A stretch of DNA of 64,000 bases from Arenimonas caeni (GCF_003024235.1 NZ_KZ679085.1:62001-126000), one strand, 5' to 3'. Shown: positions 34,257 to 43,435, numbered from the stretch's first letter. The notes: generated by a model not told the origin, from the letters alone. Numbers and translations: made by a program.

Positions 34257-34451
34257 CTAGGTGCCAATCCGGTGGTCCCAGCGTTGGCCATTGGGCTTGA
34301 TCTCACCGTCCTTGTAAGCTTTCTCTAGGTCAAAATAGTCTCCGATCCTGTGATCCTCATCGTGGCTCTGGTCATCATGACGGCGATGCTGGTCACAGAG
34401 TTCAACTTTCTCAGGCGGCAAGCGTCCGATGGCCAGCCTAGACACCGTCAT
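34257..34451 (-). CDS. Small hypothetical protein or gene remnant
   Basis: 64 residues, rich in Asp, His and Arg (CDQHRRHDDQSHDEDHRIGD). It stands alone in a 486-bp gap between abiGi and the ATP-grasp gene. No family recognised; may be a remnant. The rest of the gap holds nothing I can identify except a run of eight Gs near 34190. Confidence 0.3.
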   Translation of the reverse strand: MTVSRLAIGRLPPEKVELCDQHRRHDDQSHDEDHRIGDYFDLEKAYKDGEIKPNGQRWDHRIGT

Positions 34452-34562
34452 GCCGACTGAGTCCTCCCAACGCAGACACTGACTTTCTTGGCAGTCGGCG
34501 CGGGAGCTTTGAAATACATGTCAACGAAATGAATGCAGAGTGCTGCCCCCCCCTTCGTGCAC

Positions 34563-35945
34563 TCAGGTGCGCGCAAGGGTTAGAACGGGTGCGAAACCGC
34601 CCCCGGGCGTGCGGAAGTTGGTGGTTTGCCCGTGATAGAGGCGTGCCGCGAAAAAGATCACTTGGCCCTGATACGCATAGCCGCGCAGATCGACCTTCAA
34701 AGGGGGTGATTCGGGTCCTGTGTGTCGCACACTGGGTGGAATCAGGGCCTGCGCCACGTAGTCCTGATCGGCCATCTGCGCCCAAGTCTTGTGGGTGAGC
34801 TTGTCGCCCCGGTAGCTGGCGCGGCTGCCGAAGCCCGCGGCCGGCTTGAAGAACCATTCTCGTCGTGTGGCCCACAGCTGCTCGCGATTGTCCGCGCTCA
34901 CCAGCACCGTTCGCGGGACTATCTCGGTGAGCAGGGTCTGCCGATCCGGCGACAGGCCTGCTTTGGCCAAGAATGAGCGGTCTCCCAACAAAGTCAGGTT
35001 GCGCTTGTCGGCCCACAGGGCGTGGGCGCGCGGATGGGGACTCAGCGCCACCGCACCCGCGAGATACGCCAGGCGCAGGGCCTGCGAGGTGGGAGCCGTC
35101 AACGCGAAGTCAGTGAGGCGGTTGTACACGCAGCCGATGCGCTCCTCGCCCAGCCGCAGCGCCCCGTCGACAAACCGCAGGTCGCCCGGGTCGCAGATCG
35201 CCGTCCTATAGCCCCGCGCTTCGAGCGCTCGTTTGAACAGCAGGAACTCGGCATACAGATACTGCTGCTCTGGCGCGTGATCCAGGATGGCCACCAGCGA
35301 GTCATCGGCGCGTCCGCCCTGCGCCTGCCATTCATCGAGCAGGACGTCGATGGCGGCCTGCTCGGCCTCGCCGGAAGCGGCCGGCGTGCTCAGCGACGGC
35401 AGGCAAAGACGCTGTGCCTTGGCTAAGAGGGCATTGAGCAGCAGGCCACCGGGATTGGTATTGATCTCGATGAGCCGGGGTCCTGTGGGCCCCAGATGAA
35501 AGTCAAAGCCCAGCAGTCCGCCGGGCGAGCCAGGCTCGTGCCGGGCGATGACGGGTGCCCAGGCCAACGCGGCTTCGACAAAGGCAGGGGTCGCGACGGC
35601 CGCGCTCAATGCCTGCACGGCCGACTCCATCTGCCGAACGGTGTGCTCGGGGACGAAGATCGGCAGTGCGGCGAACAAGTGCGCGTGGGCATCGGTCAAG
35701 CGACTGGGTGCGCCCTCCGACGCCAGCAGACCGTTGACTTGCTCACGCACGGCATCCGGATCCACGGCGACGCAGAAACAATCGCGATGCAGGGCCTCGG
35801 CGGTCACGGTTTCCACGCAGGGCGCACCGCACCCCTCCAGGACGCGGCGAATGACGGGCTGGGTCACAACGGTCACGGGACTTGGATCCTCATCAGCAGG
35901 GAGTGCTTGTCGGACGGCGGACGGATCCGATGCTACGCTTGTCAC
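34563..35945 (-). CDS. Uncharacterised ATP-grasp-like protein
   Basis: 460 residues from a GTG at 35945; a later start is possible. A glutathione-synthetase-like pattern is visible: GFDFHLGPTGPRLIEINTNP, then EWFFKPAAGFGSRASYRG (ATP-binding lysine and glycine loop) and KVDLRGYAYQGQVIF, ending in NFRTPGGGFAPVL. It probably ligates a carboxylate to an amine or thiol using ATP. It lies at the edge of the metal island, on the opposite strand. Substrate unknown. Confidence 0.65.
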   Translation of the reverse strand: MTSVASDPSAVRQALPADEDPSPVTVVTQPVIRRVLEGCGAPCVETVTAEALHRDCFCVAVDPDAVREQVNGLLASEGAPSRLTDAHAHLFAALPIFVPEHTVRQMESAVQALSAAVATPAFVEAALAWAPVIARHEPGSPGGLLGFDFHLGPTGPRLIEINTNPGGLLLNALLAKAQRLCLPSLSTPAASGEAEQAAIDVLLDEWQAQGGRADDSLVAILDHAPEQQYLYAEFLLFKRALEARGYRTAICDPGDLRFVDGALRLGEERIGCVYNRLTDFALTAPTSQALRLAYLAGAVALSPHPRAHALWADKRNLTLLGDRSFLAKAGLSPDRQTLLTEIVPRTVLVSADNREQLWATRREWFFKPAAGFGSRASYRGDKLTHKTWAQMADQDYVAQALIPPSVRHTGPESPPLKVDLRGYAYQGQVIFFAARLYHGQTTNFRTPGGGFAPVLTLART

Positions 35946-36004
35946 GGGGTTGCGGCGCCGGAACTTTCCGGACCGAAGCCTGTCCGATGCCCGGAGCCGG
36001 TGAG

Positions 36005-36018
36005 TTGACGCAGGTCAA
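36005..36018. promoter_or_regulatory. TTGAC-N4-GTCAA box upstream of the first metal leader gene
   Basis: TTGACGCAGGTCAA is a dyad with 5-bp arms. It lies 38 bp before the ATG at 36057. The same dyad occurs at the same distance before the paralogous gene at 42768, so it is a likely shared operator or -35-linked activator site. Confidence 0.6.
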
Positions 36019-36056
36019 GCCGCCAAGACACCAGAACAGGTACCGTGCCGCCCAGG

Positions 36057-36467
36057 ATGAAGAAATTCCGCCGCCACCGCTTGCGTACCCGCCTCACGCT
36101 TCTGGCGATGGTGGCGCTGCTGTGGTCGCAATTGGTCCTGGCCGCCCACCCGGCCTGCACCTTGGCGAGTATGGCGATGGACAGCGCCCAGGTAGTGTCG
36201 ACCGCGCACGTCGATTCCGAGCCGGCCCCCTGCCATCCATCGCCGTCCCCAGAGACGTCTCCCGATTGCGATACCCACTGCAGCCGAAGCGACCTGAGCC
36301 CGGACGTGCCTCGCGTGCTGACCGTTCCTGCCTTGGGCGCCTGGTCTGTCGTTCCGGTCGTGAGCGTGCAACGACTGCCTCATGAGCCCGATGCCGCCCA
36401 GGCTCCGCGGCCGTTGCGCTCCTGGCATCGACCGACCGCCCACCCCGCCAGTCTCTTGTTGATTTGA
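36057..36467 (+). CDS. Small periplasmic Cys/His-containing protein ahead of cusCBA (CopL/CzcI-like)
   Basis: 136 residues from the ATG at 36057. A signal sequence (RTRLTLLAMVALLWSQLVLA) is followed by a Cys/His/Met-containing region (HPAC, APCHP, CDTHC) and the tail WHRPTAHPASLLLI. It is paralogous to the protein at 42768 (same start, SQLVLA/AQLVLA and tail). Small proteins of this kind precede RND metal-efflux operons and may bind the metal or regulate expression. Precise role unknown. Confidence 0.75.
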   Translation: MKKFRRHRLRTRLTLLAMVALLWSQLVLAAHPACTLASMAMDSAQVVSTAHVDSEPAPCHPSPSPETSPDCDTHCSRSDLSPDVPRVLTVPALGAWSVVPVVSVQRLPHEPDAAQAPRPLRSWHRPTAHPASLLLI

Positions 36468-36599
36468 TCCCGCACCGATGACCGGCCGGCGCCGCTGTGC
36501 GCCGTCGCCGGAGACATCGGTTCGGCCGCGTCCTGCGGCCGGTGCCGTCCGACCCACCCCTGCGGCCCCCGTGGCCAGCAGCCGTGCAAGGCGAACATC

Positions 36600-37907
36600 A
36601 TGGGATCCACGCTCACCTTTACCCCCCCGGGGCCCCGCCCTAACCACCCGCGCCGTGGCGCGCTCCGCGCTTTGGCCTTGGCGACACTGCTCGCGTTCGC
36701 GCCAGCGTCCTTCGCTGACACGCCGCTACCCGGAGCCGATGTCGAGTCCGTGCGGACCTGGTTGTTGGGCAACAATCCGGACCTGCAGGCGATGCAGGCC
36801 GAGGCAGAAGCAGCGCAGGCACGCATTTACCCAGCTGGCGCCCTGCCCGACCCGATGGTCGGCATCTCATTGCAGGGGATCAACCCTGATCGCCCGAACT
36901 TACTGCCCGGTAACGTCGGGTCGGCGACCTACAGCGTGAAACAGCCTATCCCGCTATGGGGCAAGCGCGGGTTGGCCCGCGACGTGGCGCGACAGCAGGC
37001 TGACGCCATCCAGCTGGAGCGGGAAGCCGCGGCGCTGAGGTTGCTGGCGCAGGCGGAGCAGGCTTATGTGCGCTACTGGCATGCCCGCGAGGGTGTGGCC
37101 GTGGTTGACCGGCTGATCGAACTGTTGGCGCAGATGGAAGAGGTTGCCCGGGTACGGTACGCCTTGGGCGTCGCGGCCCAGCAGGATTCCATCCGCGCGC
37201 AGGTGGCCCGCACCGCGATGCAGCGCGAACGTATCGAGCGCCTGGCTATTCGTGAAGAGGCCGTGGCCATGTTGAACGCCACCCTCGGCCGGCCGGCCGA
37301 CGCCCCCTTGGCCGAGCCGACCGGCGAGCCCGTGCTGGCCGTGCCGGCCGCTTCGCTCGGCGAAGCGCTCGGCCTGCTGGCGGAGGCCCGGCATCCTGCC
37401 TTGCGGGCCAGTACGGCACTGGCTGGGGCGGCCGATACGGCGGCGCAGCTCCAGCGCCGCCGCCGTTTGCCTGATCTCACGCTCGGCGTGGGCGTCATGC
37501 AGCGCGATGATCGCGTCGACGCCTACGAGGTGATGCTCGAAGTGGAGATCCCGCTACAGCGGCGTGCGCTGCGTGAGCGAGAGCGTGAGGCCCTGCTCAT
37601 GAGGGACGCCGCAACGGCGCGTGCCGAGGCGATCGGCACCGAACTGCAGGGCCAACTGGGCCAGGCGTGGGCCCAGACCCGGAGTGCACGCGAGCAGCGC
37701 CGCCTGATCGAGCAGACATTGTTGCCGCAGGCGCAGGCCAACTTCGAATCCGCCCTCGCCAGCTACCGGGTCGGCGACGTCGACTTCGGCACCTTGTTGG
37801 AGGCCTTGGAGGCCTGGCAAGGCGCTGATCTGTCGCGCGTGGATGTCCGTCGCAATGAACTCGTTGGCGCCGCTACGGTGCGCGCCCTGATTGGGAGTGT
37901 CGAATGA
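36600..37907 (+). CDS. cusC: TolC-family outer-membrane channel of an RND metal efflux system (CusC-like)
   Basis: 435 residues. A signal peptide (ALALATLLAFAPASFA) is followed by two OEP repeats with long coiled helices (AQAEQAYVRYWHAREGVAVV, GVAAQQDSIRAQVARTAMQR). It forms the exit duct for the CusBA pump. It overlaps cusB by 4 bases. The three structural genes and the leader gene at 36057 read as one operon. Confidence 0.85.
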   Translation: MGSTLTFTPPGPRPNHPRRGALRALALATLLAFAPASFADTPLPGADVESVRTWLLGNNPDLQAMQAEAEAAQARIYPAGALPDPMVGISLQGINPDRPNLLPGNVGSATYSVKQPIPLWGKRGLARDVARQQADAIQLEREAAALRLLAQAEQAYVRYWHAREGVAVVDRLIELLAQMEEVARVRYALGVAAQQDSIRAQVARTAMQRERIERLAIREEAVAMLNATLGRPADAPLAEPTGEPVLAVPAASLGEALGLLAEARHPALRASTALAGAADTAAQLQRRRRLPDLTLGVGVMQRDDRVDAYEVMLEVEIPLQRRALREREREALLMRDAATARAEAIGTELQGQLGQAWAQTRSAREQRRLIEQTLLPQAQANFESALASYRVGDVDFGTLLEALEAWQGADLSRVDVRRNELVGAATVRALIGSVE

Positions 37908-39256
37908 ATCGGTTCAATTGGAGTGTCCTGGCCCTCGCTGTTGGAGCGGCGCTGGCCCTGGGGTGGTGGTCGGGACGCGCCTCGGCGCCGGACGCCGGGT
38001 CGCTGAACGTCCAAGAGACCTCGGCCGAATCGGGCGAGCGCAAGATCTTGTACTACCGCAACCCCATGGGTCTGCCCGACACTTCGCCCGTGCCCAAGAA
38101 GGACGCCATGGGCATGGACTACATCCCGGTATTTGAGGGCGGAGAGCCGGCCGCGGAGCCGGGAACGGTCGTGTTGCCGCCCGACAAGGTCCAGAAATTG
38201 GGCGTGCGCACCGAGGTGGCCGTTCGAGAGGCCTTGGTCGCCAACGTCCGTGCGAGCGCCTCGGTGCAGGTGGACGAGACTCGGCAGTTTGCGGTCGCTC
38301 CGCGTTTCGAGGGCTGGATAGAGACCCTGCATGCGAACCAGACCGGCATGACAGTGCGGCGCGGCGAGCCGCTGATGGCGATCTACAGCCCGGAGCTGAT
38401 CGCGGCCCAAGGCGAGTACGCGGTGGCCGATGCGGCGGCGAAGCGTCTGGCCGACAGCGATCCGGCCAGCGCGGCCACCATGCGCCAGTTGCGCGACGCG
38501 GCGCAAACGCGCCTACGCAACTGGGAGGTGGCCGGGGCACAGGTCGCTCGCCAGGGTCGAGAGGCCCGCCTGGTGCTGTCGGCACCCGCCGATGCCGTCG
38601 TGGTAGATAAGCCCGTCGTCCAGGGCGACCGATTCACCCCGGGCCAGACCATCCTGCGGCTCGCCGACCTCTCCACGGTCTGGGTGATCGCCGAGGTGCC
38701 GACATCGGCGTCGGCCGATCTGGCGATCGGCAGCCAGGCCAGCTTCGAGACGCCCAGTCTGCCCGGGCAGCGTTTCGAAGGTGAGGTGAGCTTCCTGCAG
38801 CCGGTCGTCAACCTGGCCAGCCGCACGGTCGGCGTGCGAATTGAACTGCCCAATCCCGATGGGGTCCTGCGCCCCGGGCTCTTTGGCGATGTGGAACTGC
38901 AGGGCCGCAGCGGGGAGCCTACCGTCGTGGTGCCGCGTTCGTCCGTCATCGACTCCGGGACGCGCCAAGTGGTTCTGGTGCAAACGGCGCCGGGCCGCTT
39001 CGCGCCACGCGAGGTTCGATTGGGTGCTCGCGCCGGCGACCGGGTCGCCGTGCTGTCAGGCGTCGAGGCCGGGGAGATGGTCGTGGTCTCAGCGAACTTC
39101 CTGATCGATGCTGAGAGCAACCTGCGATCGGCCATGCAGGGCATGGAGCACGGCTCGACACCACCGGCCGAGGACCACAGCGCCCATGACGCGTCCGCGG
39201 AGCCGACGGCGCCCCCGGTCGATGACCCGCACGCTGCCCATTCGGGAGGGCAGTGA
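37904..39256 (+). CDS. cusB: RND efflux periplasmic adaptor (CusB-like)
   Basis: 450 residues. A membrane anchor is followed by a heavy-metal-binding domain (ILYYRNPMGLPD and KKDAMGMDYIPVF, about residues 48-77), hairpin and barrel domains, and a His-rich C-terminal tail (HGSTPPAEDHSAHD, DPHAAHSGGQ). The YYRNPM domain and Met pairs are the CusB copper/silver signature. It links CusA to CusC and hands metal to the pump. Confidence 0.9.
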   Translation: MNRFNWSVLALAVGAALALGWWSGRASAPDAGSLNVQETSAESGERKILYYRNPMGLPDTSPVPKKDAMGMDYIPVFEGGEPAAEPGTVVLPPDKVQKLGVRTEVAVREALVANVRASASVQVDETRQFAVAPRFEGWIETLHANQTGMTVRRGEPLMAIYSPELIAAQGEYAVADAAAKRLADSDPASAATMRQLRDAAQTRLRNWEVAGAQVARQGREARLVLSAPADAVVVDKPVVQGDRFTPGQTILRLADLSTVWVIAEVPTSASADLAIGSQASFETPSLPGQRFEGEVSFLQPVVNLASRTVGVRIELPNPDGVLRPGLFGDVELQGRSGEPTVVVPRSSVIDSGTRQVVLVQTAPGRFAPREVRLGARAGDRVAVLSGVEAGEMVVVSANFLIDAESNLRSAMQGMEHGSTPPAEDHSAHDASAEPTAPPVDDPHAAHSGGQ

Positions 39257-39257
39257 C

Positions 39258-42200
39258 ATGCTTGCCCGCCTGATCGAATGGTCGGTCCGCAACGTCTTCC
39301 TGATTCTGGTGATGGCGATCGCAGTCACTGCCGCCGGCATTTACGCCGTCGCCAAAACCCCGCTCGATGCCCTGCCCGACCTGTCGGACGTGCAGGTCAT
39401 CGTATTCACCGAAGTGCCCGGTCAGGCGCCGCAGGTGGTCGAGGACCAGGTCACCTACCCGCTGACCACGGCCATGCTGGCGGTGCCCAAGTCCAAGGTC
39501 GTGCGTGGCTTCTCGTTCTTCGGGGCCTCGTTCGTCTATGTAATCTTCGAGGACGGTACCGACATCTACTGGGCGCGCTCGCGCGTGCTCGAGTACTTGA
39601 ACTTTGCGTCCAAGAAGCTGCCCGAAGGCGTTACCCCCACGCTGGGTCCGGACGCTACGGGCGTGGGCTGGGTCTACCAGTACGTGCTTGAGGGCGAACA
39701 ATGGTCACTCGACCAGCTGCGCGCCATCCAGGACTGGTATGTGCGCTACCAGCTGACCAAGGCGCCCGGCGTCGCGGAAGTGGCCAGCGTCGGCGGCTTT
39801 GTTCGCCAGTATTCCGTCACGGTCGACCCCGGCCGGCTGCGCCAGTACGGCATTCCTCTCTCGAGGATCTCGGAGGTGATCGCCAGCAGCAATCGGGACG
39901 TCGGCGGACGCGTCCTCGAGATGGCGGAAACGGAATACATGATCCGCGGCCGCGGCTACCTGCGCGGCATTGAAGACATCGAACAATTGGTCGTCAAGGC
40001 CGAGGACGGCACCCCGGTTCTCGTGGGCGACCTGGCCCGGGTCGAGCTGGTGCCGGATGAGCGCCGTGGCGTCACCGAGCTCAACGGGGAAGGAGAAGCG
40101 GTGGGCGGCATTGCGGTGGCGCGCTACGGCGAGAACGCCTTGTCGGTGATCGAGGGACTCAAACAAAAGATCGCGGAGATCGGCCCGGGCCTGCCGGAGG
40201 GCGTCTCGATCCGCGCCGTCTACGACCGCTCCGACCTGATCCACCGGGCCATCGCCACCCTGCGCTGGACACTGCTCGAAGAGAGCCTGATCGTCGCACT
40301 GGTGTGCATCGTGTTTCTCTTCCACGTGCGCAGCGCCTTGGTGGCCATCATCATGCTGCCCGTAGGCGTGCTGATCGCGTTCCTGGCGATGCGCCTGCTG
40401 GGCATGAACTCCAACATCATGAGCTTGGGCGGCATCGCCATCGCCATTGGCGCGATGGTGGACGCGGCGATCGTGATGATCGAAAACGCGCACAAGCACA
40501 TCGAGCGTGATGATGGAACCAAGCCTCGTATCCAGCTGATCATCGATGCCTGCCGCGAAGTCGGCCCCGCCCTGTTCTTTAGTCTGTTGATCATCACCGT
40601 ATCGTTCCTGCCAGTGTTCGCCCTGGAAGCGCAAGAGGGCCGTCTGTTTCACCCGCTGGCCTTCACCAAGACCTTTGCCATGGCAGGCGGCGCCCTGCTG
40701 TCGGTGACCTTGGTGCCGGTGCTGATGCTGCTGTTCGTGCGCGGCAAGATCCTGCCTGAAGCCAAGAACCCGGTGAACCGGTTCCTGATCGCGATCTATC
40801 GGCCGGTGATTGCCGTTGTGCTTCGGCACAAGGCGGCCACCTTGGTGCTGGCGCTAGTTGCCTTGCTCGGAACGGCTTGGCCTGCCTCGCGCTTGGGCAG
40901 TGAGTTCATGCCCACGCTAAACGAGGGCACCCTGCTCTACATGCCTGCGTCGCTGCCCGGCATGTCGGTCACCAAGGCCGCGGAGCTGCTCCAACAGCAG
41001 GACCGGATCATCAAGACCTTCCCGGAAGTCGAGTCCGTGTTCGGCAAGGCCGGCCGGGCCCTCACCGCCACGGACCCGGCACCGCTGGAGATGTTCGAGA
41101 CGGTCATTAACCTCAAACCCGAGGAGCAGTGGCGGGAAGGCATGACCATCGACAAGCTTATCGCCGAGATGGATACGGCGCTGCAGTTCCCGGGCGTGGC
41201 CAACTCCTGGACCATGCCGATCAAAGCTCGCACCGACATGCTGGCCACCGGCATCCGCACGCCGATTGGCATCAAGGTGTTCGGGACGGACCTGGGCGAG
41301 ATGGAGCGACTCGCCAAGGAAATCGAGGCTGCCGTGCGCACGGTTCCGGGCACCACCAGTGCCTACGCCGAGCGTCTCACCGGTGGGTTCTACCTCGACA
41401 TCGAACCCGACCGTCGCCAGCTGGCGCGCTACAACCTGCCGGTCGGAGAACTGCAGGACGTCATCGCTGCCGCGCTAGGTGGCGAGATGGTCACCACGAC
41501 GGTGGAAGGGCGTGAGCGTTTTGGCGTGATCGTGCGCTATCCCCGTGAATTGCGCGACAGCCCGCAATCCATCGCGCAGCAAGTGTTGGTGCCGACCATG
41601 GACGGCGCCCAGATTCCCTTGGGCGAGTTGGCGCACGTGACGGTTCGCAAGGGCGCGCCGTCGATCCGTACCGAGAATGCCCTGCTCTCGGCCTATATCT
41701 ACGTCGATACGCGCGATCCGGACATGGGAGCCTACGTCCGTGCCGCGCAAGACGCCGTGGCCAAGTCGGTCACTTTCCCGCCGGGCTACTACGCGACCTG
41801 GAGCGGCCAGTACGAGTACATGCAACGGGCGATCGCCAAGATGAAGATCGTGGTGCCGGTGACGCTGTCGCTGATCTTCCTGCTCTTGTACCTGAACTTC
41901 CGCCGGGTCACCGAGTCACTGATCGTGATGCTGTCCGTGCCCTTTGCCTTGGTCGGCGGCGTGTGGCTGATGTGGGCGCTGGACTACAACCTCAGTGTCG
42001 CGGTCGCCGTCGGCTTCATTGCGCTGGCCGGCGTCGCTGCCGAAACCGGCGTGGTGATGCTGATCTACCTTGACCACGCCCTGGACGCTCGCGCCCAGGC
42101 TCGCCGAGCAAAGGGCGAGGCGCTGACGTTGGCGGACATCACCGACGCCATCGTCGAGGGCGCGGTCGAACGCGTCCGACCCAAAATGATGACCGTGGTC

Positions 42201-42419
42201 GCGATCATGGCCGGCCTGCTGCCGATCATGTGGAGCACGGGCACCGGCTCGGAGGTCATGCGGCGCATTGCCGCGCCGATGGTCGGCGGGATGGTGTCGT
42301 CCACGGTCCTGACCCTGGTGGTGATCCCGGTGATCTACGCGCTGGTCAAGCGCCGGGAACTGCTGGGCCCCCGGGCCCAGCCCATGCCGGTCGCTGATAT
42401 GTCGGAGACGGCGCGATGA
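39258..42419 (+). CDS. cusA: Heavy-metal RND efflux pump (CusA-like)
   Basis: 1053 residues from the ATG at 39258. Twelve membrane helices in two halves with large periplasmic loops. The proton-relay helix is IAIAIGAMVDAAIVMIENAH. The segments NEGTLLYMPASLPGMSVTKA, APLEMFETVINLKPEEQW and FIALAGVAAETGVVMLIYL follow CusA closely, so Cu(I)/Ag(I) is the likely substrate. It starts 1 bp past the cusB stop. Confidence 0.94.
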   Translation: MLARLIEWSVRNVFLILVMAIAVTAAGIYAVAKTPLDALPDLSDVQVIVFTEVPGQAPQVVEDQVTYPLTTAMLAVPKSKVVRGFSFFGASFVYVIFEDGTDIYWARSRVLEYLNFASKKLPEGVTPTLGPDATGVGWVYQYVLEGEQWSLDQLRAIQDWYVRYQLTKAPGVAEVASVGGFVRQYSVTVDPGRLRQYGIPLSRISEVIASSNRDVGGRVLEMAETEYMIRGRGYLRGIEDIEQLVVKAEDGTPVLVGDLARVELVPDERRGVTELNGEGEAVGGIAVARYGENALSVIEGLKQKIAEIGPGLPEGVSIRAVYDRSDLIHRAIATLRWTLLEESLIVALVCIVFLFHVRSALVAIIMLPVGVLIAFLAMRLLGMNSNIMSLGGIAIAIGAMVDAAIVMIENAHKHIERDDGTKPRIQLIIDACREVGPALFFSLLIITVSFLPVFALEAQEGRLFHPLAFTKTFAMAGGALLSVTLVPVLMLLFVRGKILPEAKNPVNRFLIAIYRPVIAVVLRHKAATLVLALVALLGTAWPASRLGSEFMPTLNEGTLLYMPASLPGMSVTKAAELLQQQDRIIKTFPEVESVFGKAGRALTATDPAPLEMFETVINLKPEEQWREGMTIDKLIAEMDTALQFPGVANSWTMPIKARTDMLATGIRTPIGIKVFGTDLGEMERLAKEIEAAVRTVPGTTSAYAERLTGGFYLDIEPDRRQLARYNLPVGELQDVIAAALGGEMVTTTVEGRERFGVIVRYPRELRDSPQSIAQQVLVPTMDGAQIPLGELAHVTVRKGAPSIRTENALLSAYIYVDTRDPDMGAYVRAAQDAVAKSVTFPPGYYATWSGQYEYMQRAIAKMKIVVPVTLSLIFLLLYLNFRRVTESLIVMLSVPFALVGGVWLMWALDYNLSVAVAVGFIALAGVAAETGVVMLIYLDHALDARAQARRAKGEALTLADITDAIVEGAVERVRPKMMTVVAIMAGLLPIMWSTGTGSEVMRRIAAPMVGGMVSSTVLTLVVIPVIYALVKRRELLGPRAQPMPVADMSETAR

Positions 42420-42437
42420 TCGGCCCCGCCCAGGCCA

Positions 42438-42468
42438 TTGACTTGCGTGCGACACCCAGCTTTAGGGT
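42438..42468 (+). promoter_or_regulatory. MerR-type promoter with 19-bp spacer (first copy)
   Basis: TTGACT (42438-42443) and TAGGGT (42463-42468) are 19 bp apart, with CGACACCCAG in the spacer. The over-long spacer is the hallmark of MerR-family activation. It closely resembles the promoter at 43378. Only a 33-codon His/Cys-rich reading frame lies downstream before the next gene. Confidence 0.65.
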
Positions 42469-42623
42469 CCGCATACCGCGCCGGCGCCGTGCGGCGAACC
42501 GACGCCGGGTCCGGCGCCGAGGCTAGGGGGCGGCCGTGCGGCCCGGGCGTGTCGCCCGGGCCGACGCGCCGCTCCCGGAGTCTGCGGTCCGCTTGCCTCC
42601 CACTCTTGCCTCAGGCGTTTGTC

Positions 42624-42725
42624 ATGACTCATCACGACTCGCATCCACTTCCTTCGGGTGTTGCGTGCACCTGCATGTTGGTAGTTCCTGACGCAAGGAC
42701 GGTGCGGGTCGGTCAATTGACCTAG
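42624..42725 (+). pseudogene. 33-residue His/Cys-rich peptide, possible P-type ATPase N-terminal remnant
   Basis: From the ATG at 42624: MTHHDSHPLPSGVACTCMLV and a short end. The HHxxH start and CxC resemble the metal-binding N-termini of copper P1B ATPases, but nothing more of such a gene follows. It lies 156 bp downstream of a MerR-type promoter. Either a remnant of a deleted transporter or a small metal-binding peptide. Confidence 0.35.
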
Positions 42726-42730
42726 GTCAA
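42717..42730. promoter_or_regulatory. TTGAC-N4-GTCAA box upstream of the second metal leader gene
   Basis: TTGACCTAGGTCAA is a perfect 14-bp palindrome, preceded by another GGTCAA half at 42711-42716. It lies 37 bp before the ATG at 42768, matching the box at 36005. A TAGGGT at 42752-42757 could be the -10. Confidence 0.6.
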
Positions 42731-42767
42731 AGCCAGGGATCACGAGAGGTGTAGGGTACTAACCAAG

Positions 42768-43190
42768 ATGAACAGCTTCCGCCGCCACCGCTGGCGCACC
42801 CCAATCTCGCTGCTGGCGATGCTGGCGCTGGTTTGGGCACAACTGGTTCTGGCGAGTCATCCGGCGTGCGCAGTTTCGGCGATGGCATCGATGCCCGCCC
42901 ACGCCGAACATGCCGATCATGCCCAGCCCGCGGCAGCCGACCCGCCGCCGCCGTGCCATGGGGCCTCGCTGAGTGAGGACGCGCCACTGTGCGCTTCCCA
43001 CTGCAGCCAAGGCGACCTGAGCAAGGAGGCACCGCGACTGGTGTCAGTGCCGACCTTGGGTCCGGTGTCGATCATGTCGGTCGTGACAGTGCAGCGATTG
43101 CCTGACGCGGCGGGCCACGCGGTGGCCGCTCGTCCTCGTGTCGCCTGGCATCGACCTACGCCCCACCCGGCCAGCCTCCTGCTGATCTGA
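42768..43190 (+). CDS. Second small periplasmic Cys/His-rich protein (paralogue of 36057)
   Basis: 140 residues. Signal sequence (ISLLAMLALVWAQLVLA), then a His-rich stretch (HAEHADHAQ), cysteines (HPAC, PPPCHG, CASHCSQGD) and the tail WHRPTPHPASLLLI. The tail and signal region are nearly identical to the protein before cusC, and the bases after both stops are alike too, so the cassette was duplicated. Likely periplasmic metal binding. Confidence 0.75.
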   Translation: MNSFRRHRWRTPISLLAMLALVWAQLVLASHPACAVSAMASMPAHAEHADHAQPAAADPPPPCHGASLSEDAPLCASHCSQGDLSKEAPRLVSVPTLGPVSIMSVVTVQRLPDAAGHAVAARPRVAWHRPTPHPASLLLI

Positions 43191-43206
43191 TCCCGCGCCG
43201 ATGCTC

Positions 43207-43232
43207 GACCGGCGCCCGTATGGGCGCCGGTC
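43207..43232 (+). terminator. Strong GC hairpin after the second leader gene
   Basis: GACCGGCGCCC and GGGCGCCGGTC form a perfect 11-bp stem around GTAT, 16 bp after the stop. No T-run follows, so termination is not certain. A degenerate copy follows the first leader gene at about 36480. Confidence 0.5.
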
Positions 43233-43377
43233 GCCTCGGTGCAGCCGCCGTGTGCGCGGCCTGCCCCGCCGACTCCTACCGCAGTGCCTTTGGGCAGCGG
43301 TTCGCGCGAGGCCAAGACCATGGGATTCCCCCTTCCACGACGAGCTCTCGCTATCGGCGTTTGCGCGCCGGCGTGCC

Positions 43378-43408
43378 TTGACCTGTGTCCGACACCCAGG
43401 TTTACGGT
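43378..43408 (+). promoter_or_regulatory. MerR-type promoter of the merR-P1B operon
   Basis: TTGACC (43378-43383) and TACGGT (43403-43408) are 19 bp apart, with an imperfect dyad between (ACCTG and CAGGT outer arms). It lies 27 bp before merR, so it probably drives the whole eleven-gene operon under metal control. Confidence 0.75.
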
Positions 43409-43435
43409 CCCCGGCAGGTTCTGCGGGAGCATGCA

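Noticed and set aside
36005..36046. TTGACG and TACCGT as a simple sigma70 or MerR promoter
   Set aside because: The gap is about 30 bp, too long for either class, so only the dyad is reported.
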